Of a DNA stretch of 64,000 nucleotides, positions 22,248 through 32,662 are shown piece after piece. The position numbers were made by a program, and so were the translations under genes. This stretch comes from Tricholoma matsutake (Eukaryota; Basidiomycota; Agaricomycetes; Agaricales; Tricholomataceae): the NCBI GenBank assembly GCA_026075535.2, contig AP026549.1, forward strand, positions 682,001 through 746,000, read 5' to 3'. Below the pieces are notes generated by a model that saw nothing but the letters and a program-made list of their open reading frames with translations, ran no database searches and was not told the origin of the DNA. Positions within the stretch are counted from its first letter, which is position 1. Each line of letters begins with the position of its first letter.

Positions 22248-23432
22248 ATGATCCTCATTGAGACCCTCTTCAAACAGAGAGATAATGGCAAGGCAACCAG
22301 CAATGGGAATTGGCACACTGATGCCTGGACTGCTGCTGCAATAGCACTTTCTGGGATGGAGCTTCACAGCGGGGGTACTGCCAAGACGAGTGGAAGCTGT
22401 CAAAACCGGTGGGGGGTGGTAAGTACTGAATTATTGTTTGTCACTATTACATCTCACGCAGATTAATTTCTACAGCTCAAGAAAGAGTACCGTGAAGTTA
22501 AACAGTTTCGAGATGGCTCAGGCTTTGGCTGGGATGCTACTGACAAGCTCGTTGTTGCTGATGAGGATGTTTGGGCTGCATTAATTGCGGTATGTTTTTA
22601 CAAAATCATTTTGCAACTTTTTCCATTTTGAATTTCAGGTTTTACAGGCTCATCCCACACTGAAGAAATGGTGCACAACTGTAAGGGGACTAGGGGGGTG
22701 CCCGCACGTGCACCATTAAATTCGGTGGGGGGGGGGGACAGTTTGATCTGGGCACTTGCTAGAGGCTTAGGTTGCCCTTATAACAACACCATTCCCCCTC
22801 TTCGATGAGATGGCCGACCTTGTCGAGGGAACATATGCCACTGGCGCTGGGGTTTTTTGTCCAGGCCGCGACTTCACACCTGACTTCGATTTGGGCTCTG
22901 ATGGTGGTGCAGGTGAAGATGACACTATTGATCCCGTGCTTCAGCAGGGTACCGGACAGTCCATATTCTTTGCTGCTGCCACCCCTGCAATCTCCACTCC
23001 CACTCCTGCTGTCCCATACATGCCACATCTGCATCCACTGCACCCTCGCCTGTCAATGCTACAACCTTGCAGCCATCCAGTAATGCATTGTCTCGCAAAC
23101 GTGATGCTACAGAATCCAATGAGCTGACTTCCACCAAGCATCAGCAAGGTCATGGCCAAAAGCAGTCCAGCAGCCAGGCAATCACTGGCATGGCTTCATC
23201 TATAGCCCAACTTGCCACAGCAGTTGCTAGTGACACTGTGATTGTGTCTCCACAATGCAAAATGGTGGCAATCTGTACCATTGAAGATGATGGTGATCTT
23301 TTGGATCATGAACAGATCACAGTATTCAGAGTCATTCGTTGTGACACTGCATTTGCGGATACCATTCTTGCCATCAGTAAGAAGGATACACGTACCCTCT
23401 TCATCAAAAGTGAACTTTACGGTGATGACTGA
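22248..23432 (+). pseudogene. Harbinger-associated Myb/SANT-like DNA-binding protein
   Basis: The Myb/SANT helices are visible: an N-terminal block with GNWHTDAWTAAAIAL and a GGTAKTSGSCQNRW segment, a GT-AG intron (about 22420-22474), LKKEYREVKQFRDGSGFGWD and ADEDVWAALIA, a second intron (about 22590-22637), AHPTLKKW and FPLFDEMADLVEGTYATGAG. The linker is Pro/Thr/Ser-rich. The C-terminal domain (KRDATESNEL onward, then AITGMASSIAQLATAVASD and TAFADTILAISKKDTRTLFI) is in a shifted frame and ends at 23432. In PIF/Harbinger elements this protein imports the nuclease and binds the TIRs. The gene converges on the nuclease gene. The frame change near 23070 argues for inactivation, unless an intron is present. 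Confidence 0.75.
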
Positions 23433-23572
23433 TTACTCAGTTCATTTTATAGCAGTTTTATTATGACTGTCGACGTACTAATTCCATATTACTACTCCCT
23501 TTTGCATTGTCCATATAGTTCTGTCTCGCTATCTACCCCCACTCGCTATACACCTGTTATAATACCTCTCCT

Positions 23573-24961
23573 TCATCCACCCTCACTCGACTTGAGTCCT
23601 TCCTCTCGTTCAGCTAATCGCCCTTGATAGTCTTCCCACATACCCATCACAATAGTATCTCGTGCTGCACCAGCACACTGCTTCTCAGCTTCAGTAATGT
23701 ATTGACCAAGGTGGGCAGGATCAATTTCATGGCTCTGTGCACCGTGATCACCTCCCTTGTGGTCATCCTCGTGTTCAGCTTCATCGTCGGGATCAGTGAC
23801 ATGGATGAAATTATGTAGTGCAGCTAATGCAAGTGGAATTTTGGCTTGTGTGCAGAGGCTGTACTCTGGGGCTGCAACCATGAGCCTGAATCGGCATTTG
23901 CATACACCAAATATGTGCTCGATGACGTCGTGAAGTGATGAGTGACAGAGATTGAAGAGCTCTTGATAATTTGCTGGTCTGAAAGATATGTAATTGAAGC
24001 AACATAGGGATGGAAAAGGCAACATACCTCTGACCACTTTGAGCCCATTCCTTGAGATGATAGTGTATTCCTCTGTATGGCACCAACAATGTGTCGCACA
24101 ATGGAAACCCTGCATCACCTAGGTAGTATGTCCCAGTGGCAATCAGAAAATCTGTTAGGCAGGCATTATCAAACACACAACTATCTGCTGTGCTACCTTC
24201 CCAGCCACTGAGAATATAGCAGAAAAGCAGAGAAAAGTGACAAGCTGCCAAAAGGTTTGTGGAGATGCGTCCTTTCTGACTCCTATATTGTGACATATCA
24301 CCCTCCAATACAAACACATCAAGTAATGAGCCATCAACAGCTACAGAAGGGGTAAAATCTGGAATTATCGTGGATCTCTGGAGGGGTCTGATTGGGTGGC
24401 GGCAAAGACACATAGACATTATAAAACTCTTTTGACACAAACATGTTGAGAATCCAATGGAAACATCTAGTTACAAGAGTTAGATGAGGTAAATACTGAT
24501 TCTAGAATGCATTAGACGTGCTTAGAAATTGTATCACAGCTTCTTTGGAAATGTTCTTGCATTTCCTCATTCCCCATTCCAGTGCGAGCAATGCGAAGGA
24601 AAATAGCAAGTTGCTCTTCTGCTTGGACATGTTTTGTATCACACAATCCACACCGCCATTCAAGTTCTCTGAGGAGCTTGCGAAATACAAAGTGCTCCAT
24701 GCCAAACTGTCTGTGGAAGTGAGTGGGATGGCCTATGGAAGCCCGAAGGATCAACAGTCGATCCGCTCTATGGTATACCACAGTATCACTCTGACCTTCT
24801 AGAAGCTCTTGAAGCCACCTTTGCCCAGTTAGTATTGATGTGTGCATGGGCTCCTGGTCAATATTTTCTATAGCATGGCCAACAACAGATGCAGCTCCAA
24901 CAACAGTAGCAAGTAAAATGGAAGCTTTCTTATGCTTCTCTTTCTGAATCTGGTGGCTCAA
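23573..24961 (-). pseudogene. PIF/Harbinger DDE nuclease (DDE_Tnp_4-like)
   Basis: The start is at 24961. The N-terminal helical region contains a GMEHFVFRKLLRELEWRCGL segment and an HTH-like RTGMGNEEMQEHFQRS. The core shows D1 in AVDGSLLDVF (about 24335), then LLAACHFSLLFCYILSGWEG, D2 in YYLGDAGFPLCD (about 24110) and E in HDVIEHIFGVCKCRFRLM (about 23905), with an APEYS and ALAALHNFIH tail and an acidic, Glu-rich C-terminus. A 50-nt intron (about 24040-23990) has good GT and CAG ends. All three catalytic residues are present, but the sequence just before D1 changes frame (24365-24340), a small deletion that removes the usual PYF region. It cuts and pastes the element using the convergent Myb/SANT gene as partner. 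Confidence 0.85.
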
Positions 24962-25154
24962 AAGCTGTCACCTTTGTGTCTTCAATGGACTAGAGACAAC
25001 CATGGATGTGGAATGAGGAAGTAGAATAAGCAACAATTCATTATCTTAGTAGTATCTACATTTCATCTCAGTAAGTATTCTCTTATCATGATTGGTGTTA
25101 CAGATCTGTGACTACTTGTGACTAACCTGGTGGTGATGAGCACTAACCTGGCAA

Positions 25155-25196
25155 AACCTGCCATAGCCAGTGCTAACTGGGGCACCAAAGGGGGCC
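25155..25196 (-). repeat. Harbinger right TIR (42 bp)
   Basis: Inverted partner of 17194-17235 (36 of 42 positions shared). TTA (25197-25199) follows directly as target duplication. Confidence 0.87.
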
Positions 25197-25199
25197 TTA

Positions 25200-25610
25200 T
25201 TAGCATTTCTGTTTTTGGGACCAGACTTGCCATACACTGATGATCAATGATGATCAATGATATATGATAGATATTCAATTTCAATCTCTTCACTCCTCCA
25301 CCTGAACCTCATCAAACTAGCCCATCATGAGCATGAAGAGCCTTTGTAGGATAGATTCTGATTAGTCCTAAGCTAACTTGAAGTATCTTCAGGTGTATTC
25401 TCCTAGTTGTCATGCCCACCCCAATGTACTGGAAGAATGTCGCTTTGAAGGCAGTTGTGAACAACCCAGTGGAAGATGTCGTATACACTGTATTTACTGA
25501 GTTTCTGACAAAGCACAAAGTTCTGCCCCAACGATTTCTGGTTTATCCTCAACTATCATTGAAATAGAAGCCAGATGAAGAATGAGATAAACGAGCAGAG
25601 GTTCCTGATG
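25200..25610. other. Spacer, no gene recognised
   Basis: Short frames on both strands only. A short direct repeat (TGATCAATGA twice, 25240-25260) is present. Confidence 0.3.
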
Positions 25611-26104
25611 TTGGAGTAGGGAATTTTACTCTTTCTGGCACCGATCCCCCCTTCAAGCTACGTTTTGGTGTTGAAGCCAAAAGGTCCATTGCAGTGATGG
25701 AATCTTTGCTGCCGGCTGCCTCGCTCACCACTCACGATGATGTCATCACAGCTTTCCACCACCTCTCCTTCCAGGCAAAGAATCAAGTGAAGGTGGCCAT
25801 CAAGAATGGCTATCCTATCACTCAAAATGGTAACATGGTTCTATGGATCCTGCTCATCGGGCCTTACTGGATGCCATTGATGTTTGGGCCGTTCACAGAC
25901 ACCGAGTTGACTGTCTGCGCCCACAAAACGTCCCCCAGCACTGATTGGAAAGAGTCAGTAAAGAAAGATAGGAGACTCCAAGGTCTGGCCCCTGCATTGC
26001 AAGAGCTGTTTCTACTGAGCGACAATGCATCTGCTCAATGTTTGGAGGGAATCATCGCTTCAACTGATGCTGCTGCCACTCCCCTTATAGAAGCGACGAT
26101 ATAA
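25611..26104 (+). CDS. Conserved agaricomycete hypothetical protein (partial, open)
   Basis: An open frame runs from about 25611 to the stop at 26102-26104. The first in-frame ATG that keeps the conserved part is at 25694, but the preceding codons (TLSGTDPPFKLRFGVEAKRS) also look coding, so a 5' exon is likely upstream. The C-terminal half has a IGPYWMPLMFGPFTDTEL segment followed by LAPALQELFLLSDNASAQ and LEGIIASTDAAATPL. I recall near-identical arrangements repeated in agaricomycete genomes but know no function. It has no stop or frameshift, unlike most neighbours. Confidence 0.5.
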
Positions 26105-26672
26105 GATGTACGCATGTTTGTGGAATCACCCACAACACCACTCACAAGGCCAGGACACCTTCTCATAGAGGTCATGGGAGTAAAGTTTTGTGGGCTCTTG
26201 CCTTCTGCTGGACGCCATTGGAACAGTAGCCTTTTCTGTGATTTTCAGGTGCTCCAGTTGGACCAGGGTACATGATTACCTTGCATAGTGTGCATGTTGC
26301 AATATGTCGCTAGGTACACAGCTTAGTGATGATGTATAAAGAGAACATCATGTTATGAAAACTTACAGGTTTCCCTGTCTTCGTTTCACTTGGTGCCTTT
26401 CCCTCCGCTTTGAACACATTGATGGCATGGCAGTGCTTCTTCCATAAATTGTCTCTCTGGCTTCGTGTTGCTCAGAGAAGAGTAGATTATCTCAGCATCT
26501 CGAGGCAACAGTCAGTGGTCAGTGGCGATCAACTGTGACACTACAATTGAAGTAGATCGACTGTCATCTACAGTACTCGATCTCGCCAAGCCAGCACATG
26601 CGACGCAAGTTCTTCCTATTCTTGGACTGGCAAACTTTTTCTAATTGTTCATTATACAAAATGCTTGATTCA
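26105..26672. other. Spacer, no gene recognised
   Basis: No convincing coding frame or repeat was seen. Confidence 0.3.
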
Positions 26673-27266
26673 CTAGTGGTTAGGGAGATCTGAACACACA
26701 CCTAGTGGAAAATGTACCTTTACAGCTTCCAGAAAGACTTGCTCCCACTTCACCAGCTCAAGCAGATTTTTCCATCCAGCTCCCTTTGGCTGCTCAATCT
26801 TTATTTTGGTAGAAGCCATCACCAGTGCAAAAGTAACACAAAGTACCCCAGAGGCTGGCAGCAATAGACCGGTCCTAGGGGATGGTGTGGGAGAACTCAA
26901 GGGGCTTGAAGCCATATCGGAGAGAGTAGGAATAGGGGAGGTTGAGCAGGGAGAATAAGGATAAGGGGTAGCTACATGCAGAGAAGCAGGGTGAGACAGA
27001 AAAGGACGAATGGTCCCACCAGGAGAGAAAGGAACGGGAGTGGGATCTCTGTGATTGTAGGGATGGAAGCGGGGAGCCAAAACAGAATGTCTGGACGATG
27101 CATTCAGAGATCGATTGGGGGACAGATTTTCATGTGCTAGCAGGGACTCAGCTCGGTTCATGCCCAGGTCGGTGGAAGATAGCAGCATAATGACTGGTCT
27201 GGGAGGAGGAGCCGATTTTGCAAATGGCGAGATGGGTGTAGTAATCATGAAGATGATGGAATTCAA
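26673..27266 (-). CDS. Pro/Ser-rich hypothetical ORF
   Basis: A 197-codon open frame, rich in Pro and Ser (SPTPSPRTG, SPCSTSPIPTL), with a short charged C-terminal segment (STKIKIEQPKGAGWKNLLEL and KWEQVFLEAVKVHFPLG). The C-terminal part looks more like real protein sequence than the low-complexity N-terminus. No homolog family was recognised. The alternative is a random open frame in biased sequence. Confidence 0.35.
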   Translation of the reverse strand: MNSIIFMITTPISPFAKSAPPPRPVIMLLSSTDLGMNRAESLLAHENLSPNRSLNASSRHSVLAPRFHPYNHRDPTPVPFSPGGTIRPFLSHPASLHVATPYPYSPCSTSPIPTLSDMASSPLSSPTPSPRTGLLLPASGVLCVTFALVMASTKIKIEQPKGAGWKNLLELVKWEQVFLEAVKVHFPLGVCSDLPNH

Positions 27267-27514
27267 TGCAGCATGGGCGGCATCCTTATAATTATCATTT
27301 TTCCATATAAGGAAATGTACAATAACATCGCTGGTTACCAGGAGGTTTTTGTCTTCATGAGTCTCTTAATAATTGAGCAGTTGCATAGTGCAACTTATTG
27401 TTGGCCTGGCTTAAAAGAAGAGATGATACACCAAGATTTTAATTGAGCCCAATCACAATGTCCCAATGCTGAATCTCAGCCAAACACAAGTCCAAGTCTC
27501 TAAACAACAAATAC

Positions 27515-28878
27515 ACTCTCCAAGGGGTCATGAGAGGCCATCTCGGTGCTGTTTTATGCATCAGTGCAACAGATGATGGCAAAGTTGCAAGTGGAGGTGA
27601 GTATGTGATTACAACTCTTCATGGTGTAGCCTGAGCTAGACACTGGTAGCCAATAGGAACAGATGGCATAAGGCTGTGGTATCTGCAAACAATGAAGACT
27701 CTTGCTAGTCCAATGGGTGCAGGCTGTAGGGGAGCTACCACCACCCTTGTCTGGATACGGCAGGAAGACGAGCCGGAAGATGGGTTAGTTTATGGGACTC
27801 AAAACAGCTACCTCATTAACTGGAAGCAATCAAAAACCAGGGAGTCTCTGTTTTCAACTCAGGTCATTGGTCTCATAATGCAGCAGCTATTGTTTGAGAT
27901 GCACTGTACAGAGGTCACAAATCCTGGAGAAATTACTGGACTGGCGTTCGATGCAGCTTCAAACCACCTAGCTGTCTGCAACTGAAACTCTGTAGTCGAG
28001 ATGTTCACAATAGATGCAACAATGATGCCCCGCATCATCTTCTCCATCACCATCAGTAACTACCTCCTGAAAGCAATTGCATTCGGACAGATGGGCAGAG
28101 AAAACAGAGATATCCTGAGTTTTGGCCTGCATGATGGTCAGATGCACATGGTTTGCACCTCCGTATGTGCCAAGTCATTCTCACATCTGATCTCCGCAGA
28201 CACACCGTACGAGGAGAAAACGGGAAGGTGGAGAATACCCTCAGCACTGGGGAAATGATGTATGTCCTGCATCATATCTTTTTGATACATCCTCATTCAT
28301 CTCCAGCGGGGACACCGCTGTCAATTCGAAGAGAGGAGTTTTCTGCATTGATGATGCTACCCAGGTCATTGCACTTTATCAGTTGAATTCCGGAGCTAGA
28401 GTTTGCACCTACCCAGTCGCTGTTATGAGATCAATGAGGCCCCAACAAATTGCCTTTGCCAAAGACTGCAGTGTTATAGTCAGCGGAAGCGATCATGGTG
28501 TCATCTATATTTTTGATAGAAGGAGTGGAGATGTAGTAGACCAGCTGGGGATAGATTCAGACGATTGGATCCAGACGATCATGGTAGGTTAAGATCATGA
28601 TCACATTGGTCAACACTCTAATGCAACTCAGGCAATGGATGTAAACAGAGTCTCAACTGTTGTTGCAGCAAAATTGCATGACATTGGTTGTGAAAGCGAA
28701 ATTTTTGCATGGAAGAAAAACTTGGAACAGCTGATGGATCAACATCCTGCAGCTCCTAATTGTATCTGGGAGAATATCAAGACCACAGTTCAAATATGTA
28801 TGTGCTTGATGTCGGTAGCCTTCATCTTCCAGAACCTTGGGGTAAGATTCCAACTTCAACTTACAACTGATTTTCTGT
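27515..28878 (+). pseudogene. WD40-repeat protein, degenerate copy 1
   Basis: The first block, GHLGAVLCISATDDGKVASGG, is joined across a GTGAGT-ATAG intron (about 27597-27658) to GTDGIRLWYLQTMKTLASP. Further blades include NPGEITGLAFDAASNHLAVC, GENRDILSFGLHDGQ-type sequence, GVFCIDDATQVIALYQLNSG and AFAKDCSVIVSGSDHGVIYI with FDRRSGDVVDQLG. These are successive WD40 blades of a propeller, normally a protein-interaction platform. TGA at 27983-27985 replaces an Arg between LAVCN and NSVVEM, and a frame change near 28260-28320 breaks the chain. A paralogous gene is at 56.4-58.2 kb. Confidence 0.7.
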
Positions 28879-29194
28879 GACGTTGACAACATATCATCTA
28901 GACAAACAACCCCATCCTCGAGAACATTCTGGGCCATTTGTGGACCTATTACTTGTGTGGATTTCCATTGAGTTAGAATTATATAACAATGAATACTTAT
29001 GGTAGTTCTCCGAGTTGTTGATATCTTCTGAATATAATGTTGATGCCACCATGTAAACAATCGGACTAGGCAGCCTGAGTGCAACAGTAGATTATCTGGA
29101 CACCGTAAGACAGCATTCAGCTTGCAGATATCAAAGGCACCATCTCCATGCTGTAAGACAGTGTGAAGCTTTGAGGTGAAGTAAGTGGAGGAGC

Positions 29195-29990
29195 AACATT
29201 GGACTCAGAGCTTGAGAGCGGCAGAGGATGATGATGATAATGCCACCGTGGCAAGTCAACTAGTCACAGCTTGTGACCTGTGCAGGCATGCTACTTCAAA
29301 TGAGCAGAGGCTAGAGCATCGATAACTGCATAGTAGTAACAACTTGAACTTGTTTGTGTCACTGACTAATCACTGACTGCTGATATCCAGCAACTTCCGA
29401 GTCCAATCTGGCCTCGACTTGGACAAGTTGAAAGGGAGGGTATTATGATTTGCATGAGTGGGATGCAGTGTGCATCTGAATCTCATCCCTGCTTATCATC
29501 CCCAATGCAAGTGTGTACATTGGTGATGATCATATTTCTGTCTTACCATATTTCTTGAAAATAAATCTACATTTACCACTTTAATTTGGTAGTGTAAAAT
29601 CCTATAACACTGTAGACTGTGCATGTCATGTAAGTATTTTAATTGACCAGATTCCCTTTATGTTGAGTTTCAGACACATGGTCAACCAATGCTGGTGTGG
29701 CACTGTAGTTATCAACTTGAACATTTACTACGGTATAGATCATCCACTGGATAACTATCCCTTCCACTTCTCAGGACATACCTGTTGAAATTAAACCCTG
29801 AGATGCATGCTGTATACATGAGGCAATACATGTAGCATACACATGTTACTGCACTTACTGCGCATACATGTGGTAAACACATTCCTGAGTCATGTGACTT
29901 CCTTATTATTATGTATATAAGGAGAACCTGTACCATACTAGGAATACAGTGTTCTTACCCTCTACTAACCCTAGCTGTAAGACTATACAA
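29195..29990 (+). mobile_element. Possible 3' end of an LTR retrotransposon with LTR
   Basis: A purine run (AAAGGGAGGG, 29431-29440) that could be a polypurine tract is followed by TATTATGATTTGC, AT-rich sequence and a TATATAAGGAG promoter-like box near 29917. This order fits an LTR. The frame before it (DLDKLKGR) resembles the coding end of some fungal elements. There is no partner LTR in the window to confirm it, and the boundary is arbitrary. Confidence 0.3.
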
Positions 29991-30540
29991 ACCCCAGGTA
30001 GGTAGTAAGGAACATGCTGTCTCTTCTGCTGTGCAGTGTATATAGTCTGCTCCAACAATACCCATAAACCAATCCAAGTCATAATGGGTCCAGCCCATTG
30101 AGACATATTGTACCCATCACTCATTCCATGATTCAAGGCAGTCATAACACATGCACTGGCATTTCTCTGGGATTCACTCATCTTAGCGCTACATTCCAAA
30201 CAAAGTGACAAAGCTTACTACACCCATTGCATTCTTCATTGCAGCCTCTGGCCATTACTAAGAGATGCTTCATGTTCATAACCTCCACCTTCACAAGGCG
30301 ACCCACATCATTCACCTCTTTCTTCAGCAATACCAGAGACTTTGCATGCTCTGCATGGTTGATGATGAGGCAAACCCTGAGATCCTTTACTGCCAGTGAT
30401 AACTTGAAGAGCTTCTCATTGGTTGTTGCTCTTTCTGGCTTGAGTCAACAGATGACGATGCAGCTGAGGATGGAAGATAACACTTGGAGGAAAAAGCCAC
30501 CAATAATGGAGCACAAGAGGAATAGGGTGGAATAAGACAT
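29909..30540 (-). pseudogene. Small membrane protein-like ORFs, unknown
   Basis: The minus strand carries a hydrophobic N-terminal segment (LFLLCSIIGGFFLQVLSSIL, about 30525-30465), a helical region with LKDL-like and VNDVGRLVKVEVMNMKHLL sequence, and after a break a second block (30211-29909) with WAGPIMTWIGLWVLLEQTIY. A TGA stop follows the first hydrophobic run. It could be a decayed two-helix membrane protein. No family was recognised. Confidence 0.25.
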
Positions 30541-30924
30541 ATTGTGGGTAGCTTGATTGAGGATTTGAACATTGTATATAGCCTCAATTACAATAAACTA
30601 GGCATCTATCAATTGTAAGCTTACCACTAATAGAAGTAAGCTTCACTCAGTCACACAAGACAGAATAGGATCAGAATATATATGGGAGCAAGAGGATGAG
30701 GGATAAGGAACAGCAGTCAACATAAGTGGGAGAAAAGGAAGTAAGTAGATAACCTTGAGTCAGTAAGTATATATGGGGAAGGTTACCAGTGTGCAAATAT
30801 GAGTAAAGGATGAGTAAGCACCAGGATTACACCCTCCCCCCCTTCAAAACATTCTGCAATGTCTGTGAATCAACTGGAAAGGCAAAATTGTAAGTAGCTA
30901 TTGTAAAACTGCTCATTGGGTGCA
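30541..30924. other. Spacer, no gene recognised
   Basis: AT-rich sequence without coding features. Confidence 0.3.
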
Positions 30925-31302
30925 TCAAAAACCCTGGAGGGAAAAGCTACCAGCAGCAGGGACATGGTGAAATGAACTAGACATGATGCCATTAACCTGT
31001 TCCTGCCAACCAGTCATTGAGTGCCACATTGTTTGCAAGTTCAGAGCCAGCAAGCCATTTGTCCTCTTCAGGGCCATACCAAGCCACCAGACGAGGTACT
31101 GCATGCCACGTCCCCATTTGTGGGCATTGATGATCTTCTCTACAAAATATTCTTGGATGCCATCCTCTGTGATGATGGTGCCAGGCTGAGCTAGTTCTCT
31201 GGAAGGGAAAAGTGTCCAGTCATTCTCATTGTAGGGCATGATTTCTGAGGTGTGGTATGTGCAGCATAATTTGGATGATGCAGGGAGATCCAGTACTAAG
31301 AT
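30925..31302 (-). pseudogene. Gypsy chromodomain (C-terminal Pol segment)
   Basis: Minus strand: LDLPASSKLCCTYHTSEIMP, then LFPSREL and the chromodomain EEYFVEKII-like QEYFVEKIINAHKWGRGMQY with LVWWLGM. Chromodomains of chromoviruses direct integration to heterochromatin through histone marks. It continues from the integrase at 32661 across the inserted element. Confidence 0.75.
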
Positions 31303-32662
31303 AGGCGACATGCAAATCCATCACCTGTTTATGTAAGCCAATACTGAAGCCTTCTGCAACCACTTCTCCTCTTGCCACATTTGAAGAAATTTCATTTGGA
31401 GTCCTAAGAAGGCTGCCAAAGAAGCCTATGAATGATTCCTAGGAGTTAATTTTTCAAAATATGTAGTAGTTGGATAGGAGAGGGGCTCCCAAATCTAAAT
31501 TAATTTTTTTATGCTAAAGTCATTATTCATCATTTCTGATGCTTTTTTGCACATTTCAAAAATTCTTGACACAGACATTTGGCCATGCACGTGACCAGTC
31601 ACATGGTAGCTTGACTACTAATCCAGTTACAGAAAGATACCACAGCCACTGCACTTTGCTTTGTCTAACCAGTTGCTGAAGTGAAATAGGCATGCATTGA
31701 TCTTCTGCCTACTCTGGATGTTTGGCAATAGAGAGTATTTGCAAGTCTGAAATTTGGCAGATGTGGAAAATTATTCTGGCAGGTAAACTCTTGGTTGCAA
31801 ATACTTTCTGATGTAAATTTATGTCTCAAGCAATATGACCCTTTAGAAAACAGATGACATGAGTAAACCACGAGCACATGGGTGCATGCTGAGTTTGTTG
31901 ACAAGATTTACCTTTTCATTTCTCTTGCTCCTCATGGCACCTAGCACATCCATAACTCAACACCAACACGGACCTGTCTTGTGGCCTGTCCTGCGGGCAC
32001 ATGTCATGTCTTTACCAGTGAGGAGCATTTTGGACTCTGAGCCACCTTCTGTTCTCAAAGATCACACTGATGGGACACATCTAGATAGCTATCTTGTCAA
32101 CAATTCAGTGGATGAGGATGAAGTCTATATCACAGCTGCAGATGCCACCCCTTCTGTTACCAGTGCCACCTTCTCAAACTTAGCATGCCCTTAGCACAGA
32201 TCTAGGTGGTTAGAGCCAGTGGATTCTGTATTATCATGGCAGTAGGGTGGAAACACATGGTGTTGAGGGGGGCTATGGTTGGTCTGGACCACCAGGGACA
32301 TGTTATCTTCCATGAGACGTGTCGATGGCATTGAGAGTTGTCATGATGTGTGACCCACATTTTTTGTCCCATTCCCATGTAAATCCCTTATTATTGGCTA
32401 ATACATGTGTTTTTTCTAGAACTTTAAAATCACCACTCATTTACTGCACTATTTTGTCTAGCTTCACCAGATTCTCCCCACTGAAGGCTTAGACTTCGAA
32501 ATTTCTTTCCTAAGTTGGGAGTGCATGTGATGGGAATGCTCATGTGATCTGTTTTCTAAAGGGTCATATTGCAGGTGTTTAAATTTTTTTGTAACCTCAA
32601 GATTTGGCTGTGGGAGCTTATTTATAGGTGATTACATAAGGTGCTGGATTTGTGTGTCCCCT
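31303..32662. mobile_element. Non-autonomous TIR element (1.36 kb) inside the gypsy Pol
   Basis: The ends AGGCGACATGCAAATCCATC (left) and the inverse of AGGGGACACACAAATCCAGC (right) form an imperfect ~23-bp TIR located exactly where the gypsy frame is broken. No transposase is encoded. A clear flanking duplication could not be read, so the exact ends may be off by a few bases. Confidence 0.6.
31830..32572. mobile_element. MITE-like element nested in the non-autonomous element
   Basis: An inverted repeat of about 35 bp, beginning GCAATATGACCCTTTAGAAA on both ends, delimits 743 bp. Only two mismatches were seen in the first 35 bases. The interior has one plus-strand open frame (31859-32194) of unknown meaning and no transposase. 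A target duplication was not identified. Confidence 0.65.

Larger units (their letters stand above)
17194..25196. mobile_element. PIF/Harbinger transposon, split by a nested KDZ-type element
   Basis: Both ends read GGCCC(C/T)CTTTGGTG(C/T)CCCAG in inverted orientation, and both are flanked by TTA (17191-17193 and 25197-25199), the 3-bp duplication diagnostic of PIF/Harbinger. The element encodes the two expected proteins, a Myb/SANT-like DNA-binding partner (+, 22248-23432) and a DDE nuclease (-, 24961-23573), in convergent orientation. Removing the nested 4.4-kb element (17282-21680 plus one 8-bp duplication) leaves about 3.6 kb, a normal Harbinger size. Frameshifts in the nuclease make autonomous movement unlikely. 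Confidence 0.88.

Noticed and set aside
22727..22738. Long G run near the Myb/SANT gene
   Set aside because: A simple homopolymer in an intronic or decayed part, with no further pattern of G-tracts needed for a convincing quadruplex.
26673..27266. Signal-peptide or secreted protein reading of the Pro/Ser-rich ORF
   Set aside because: The N-terminus is not a convincing signal peptide and the composition could arise by chance, so only a low-confidence ORF was kept.
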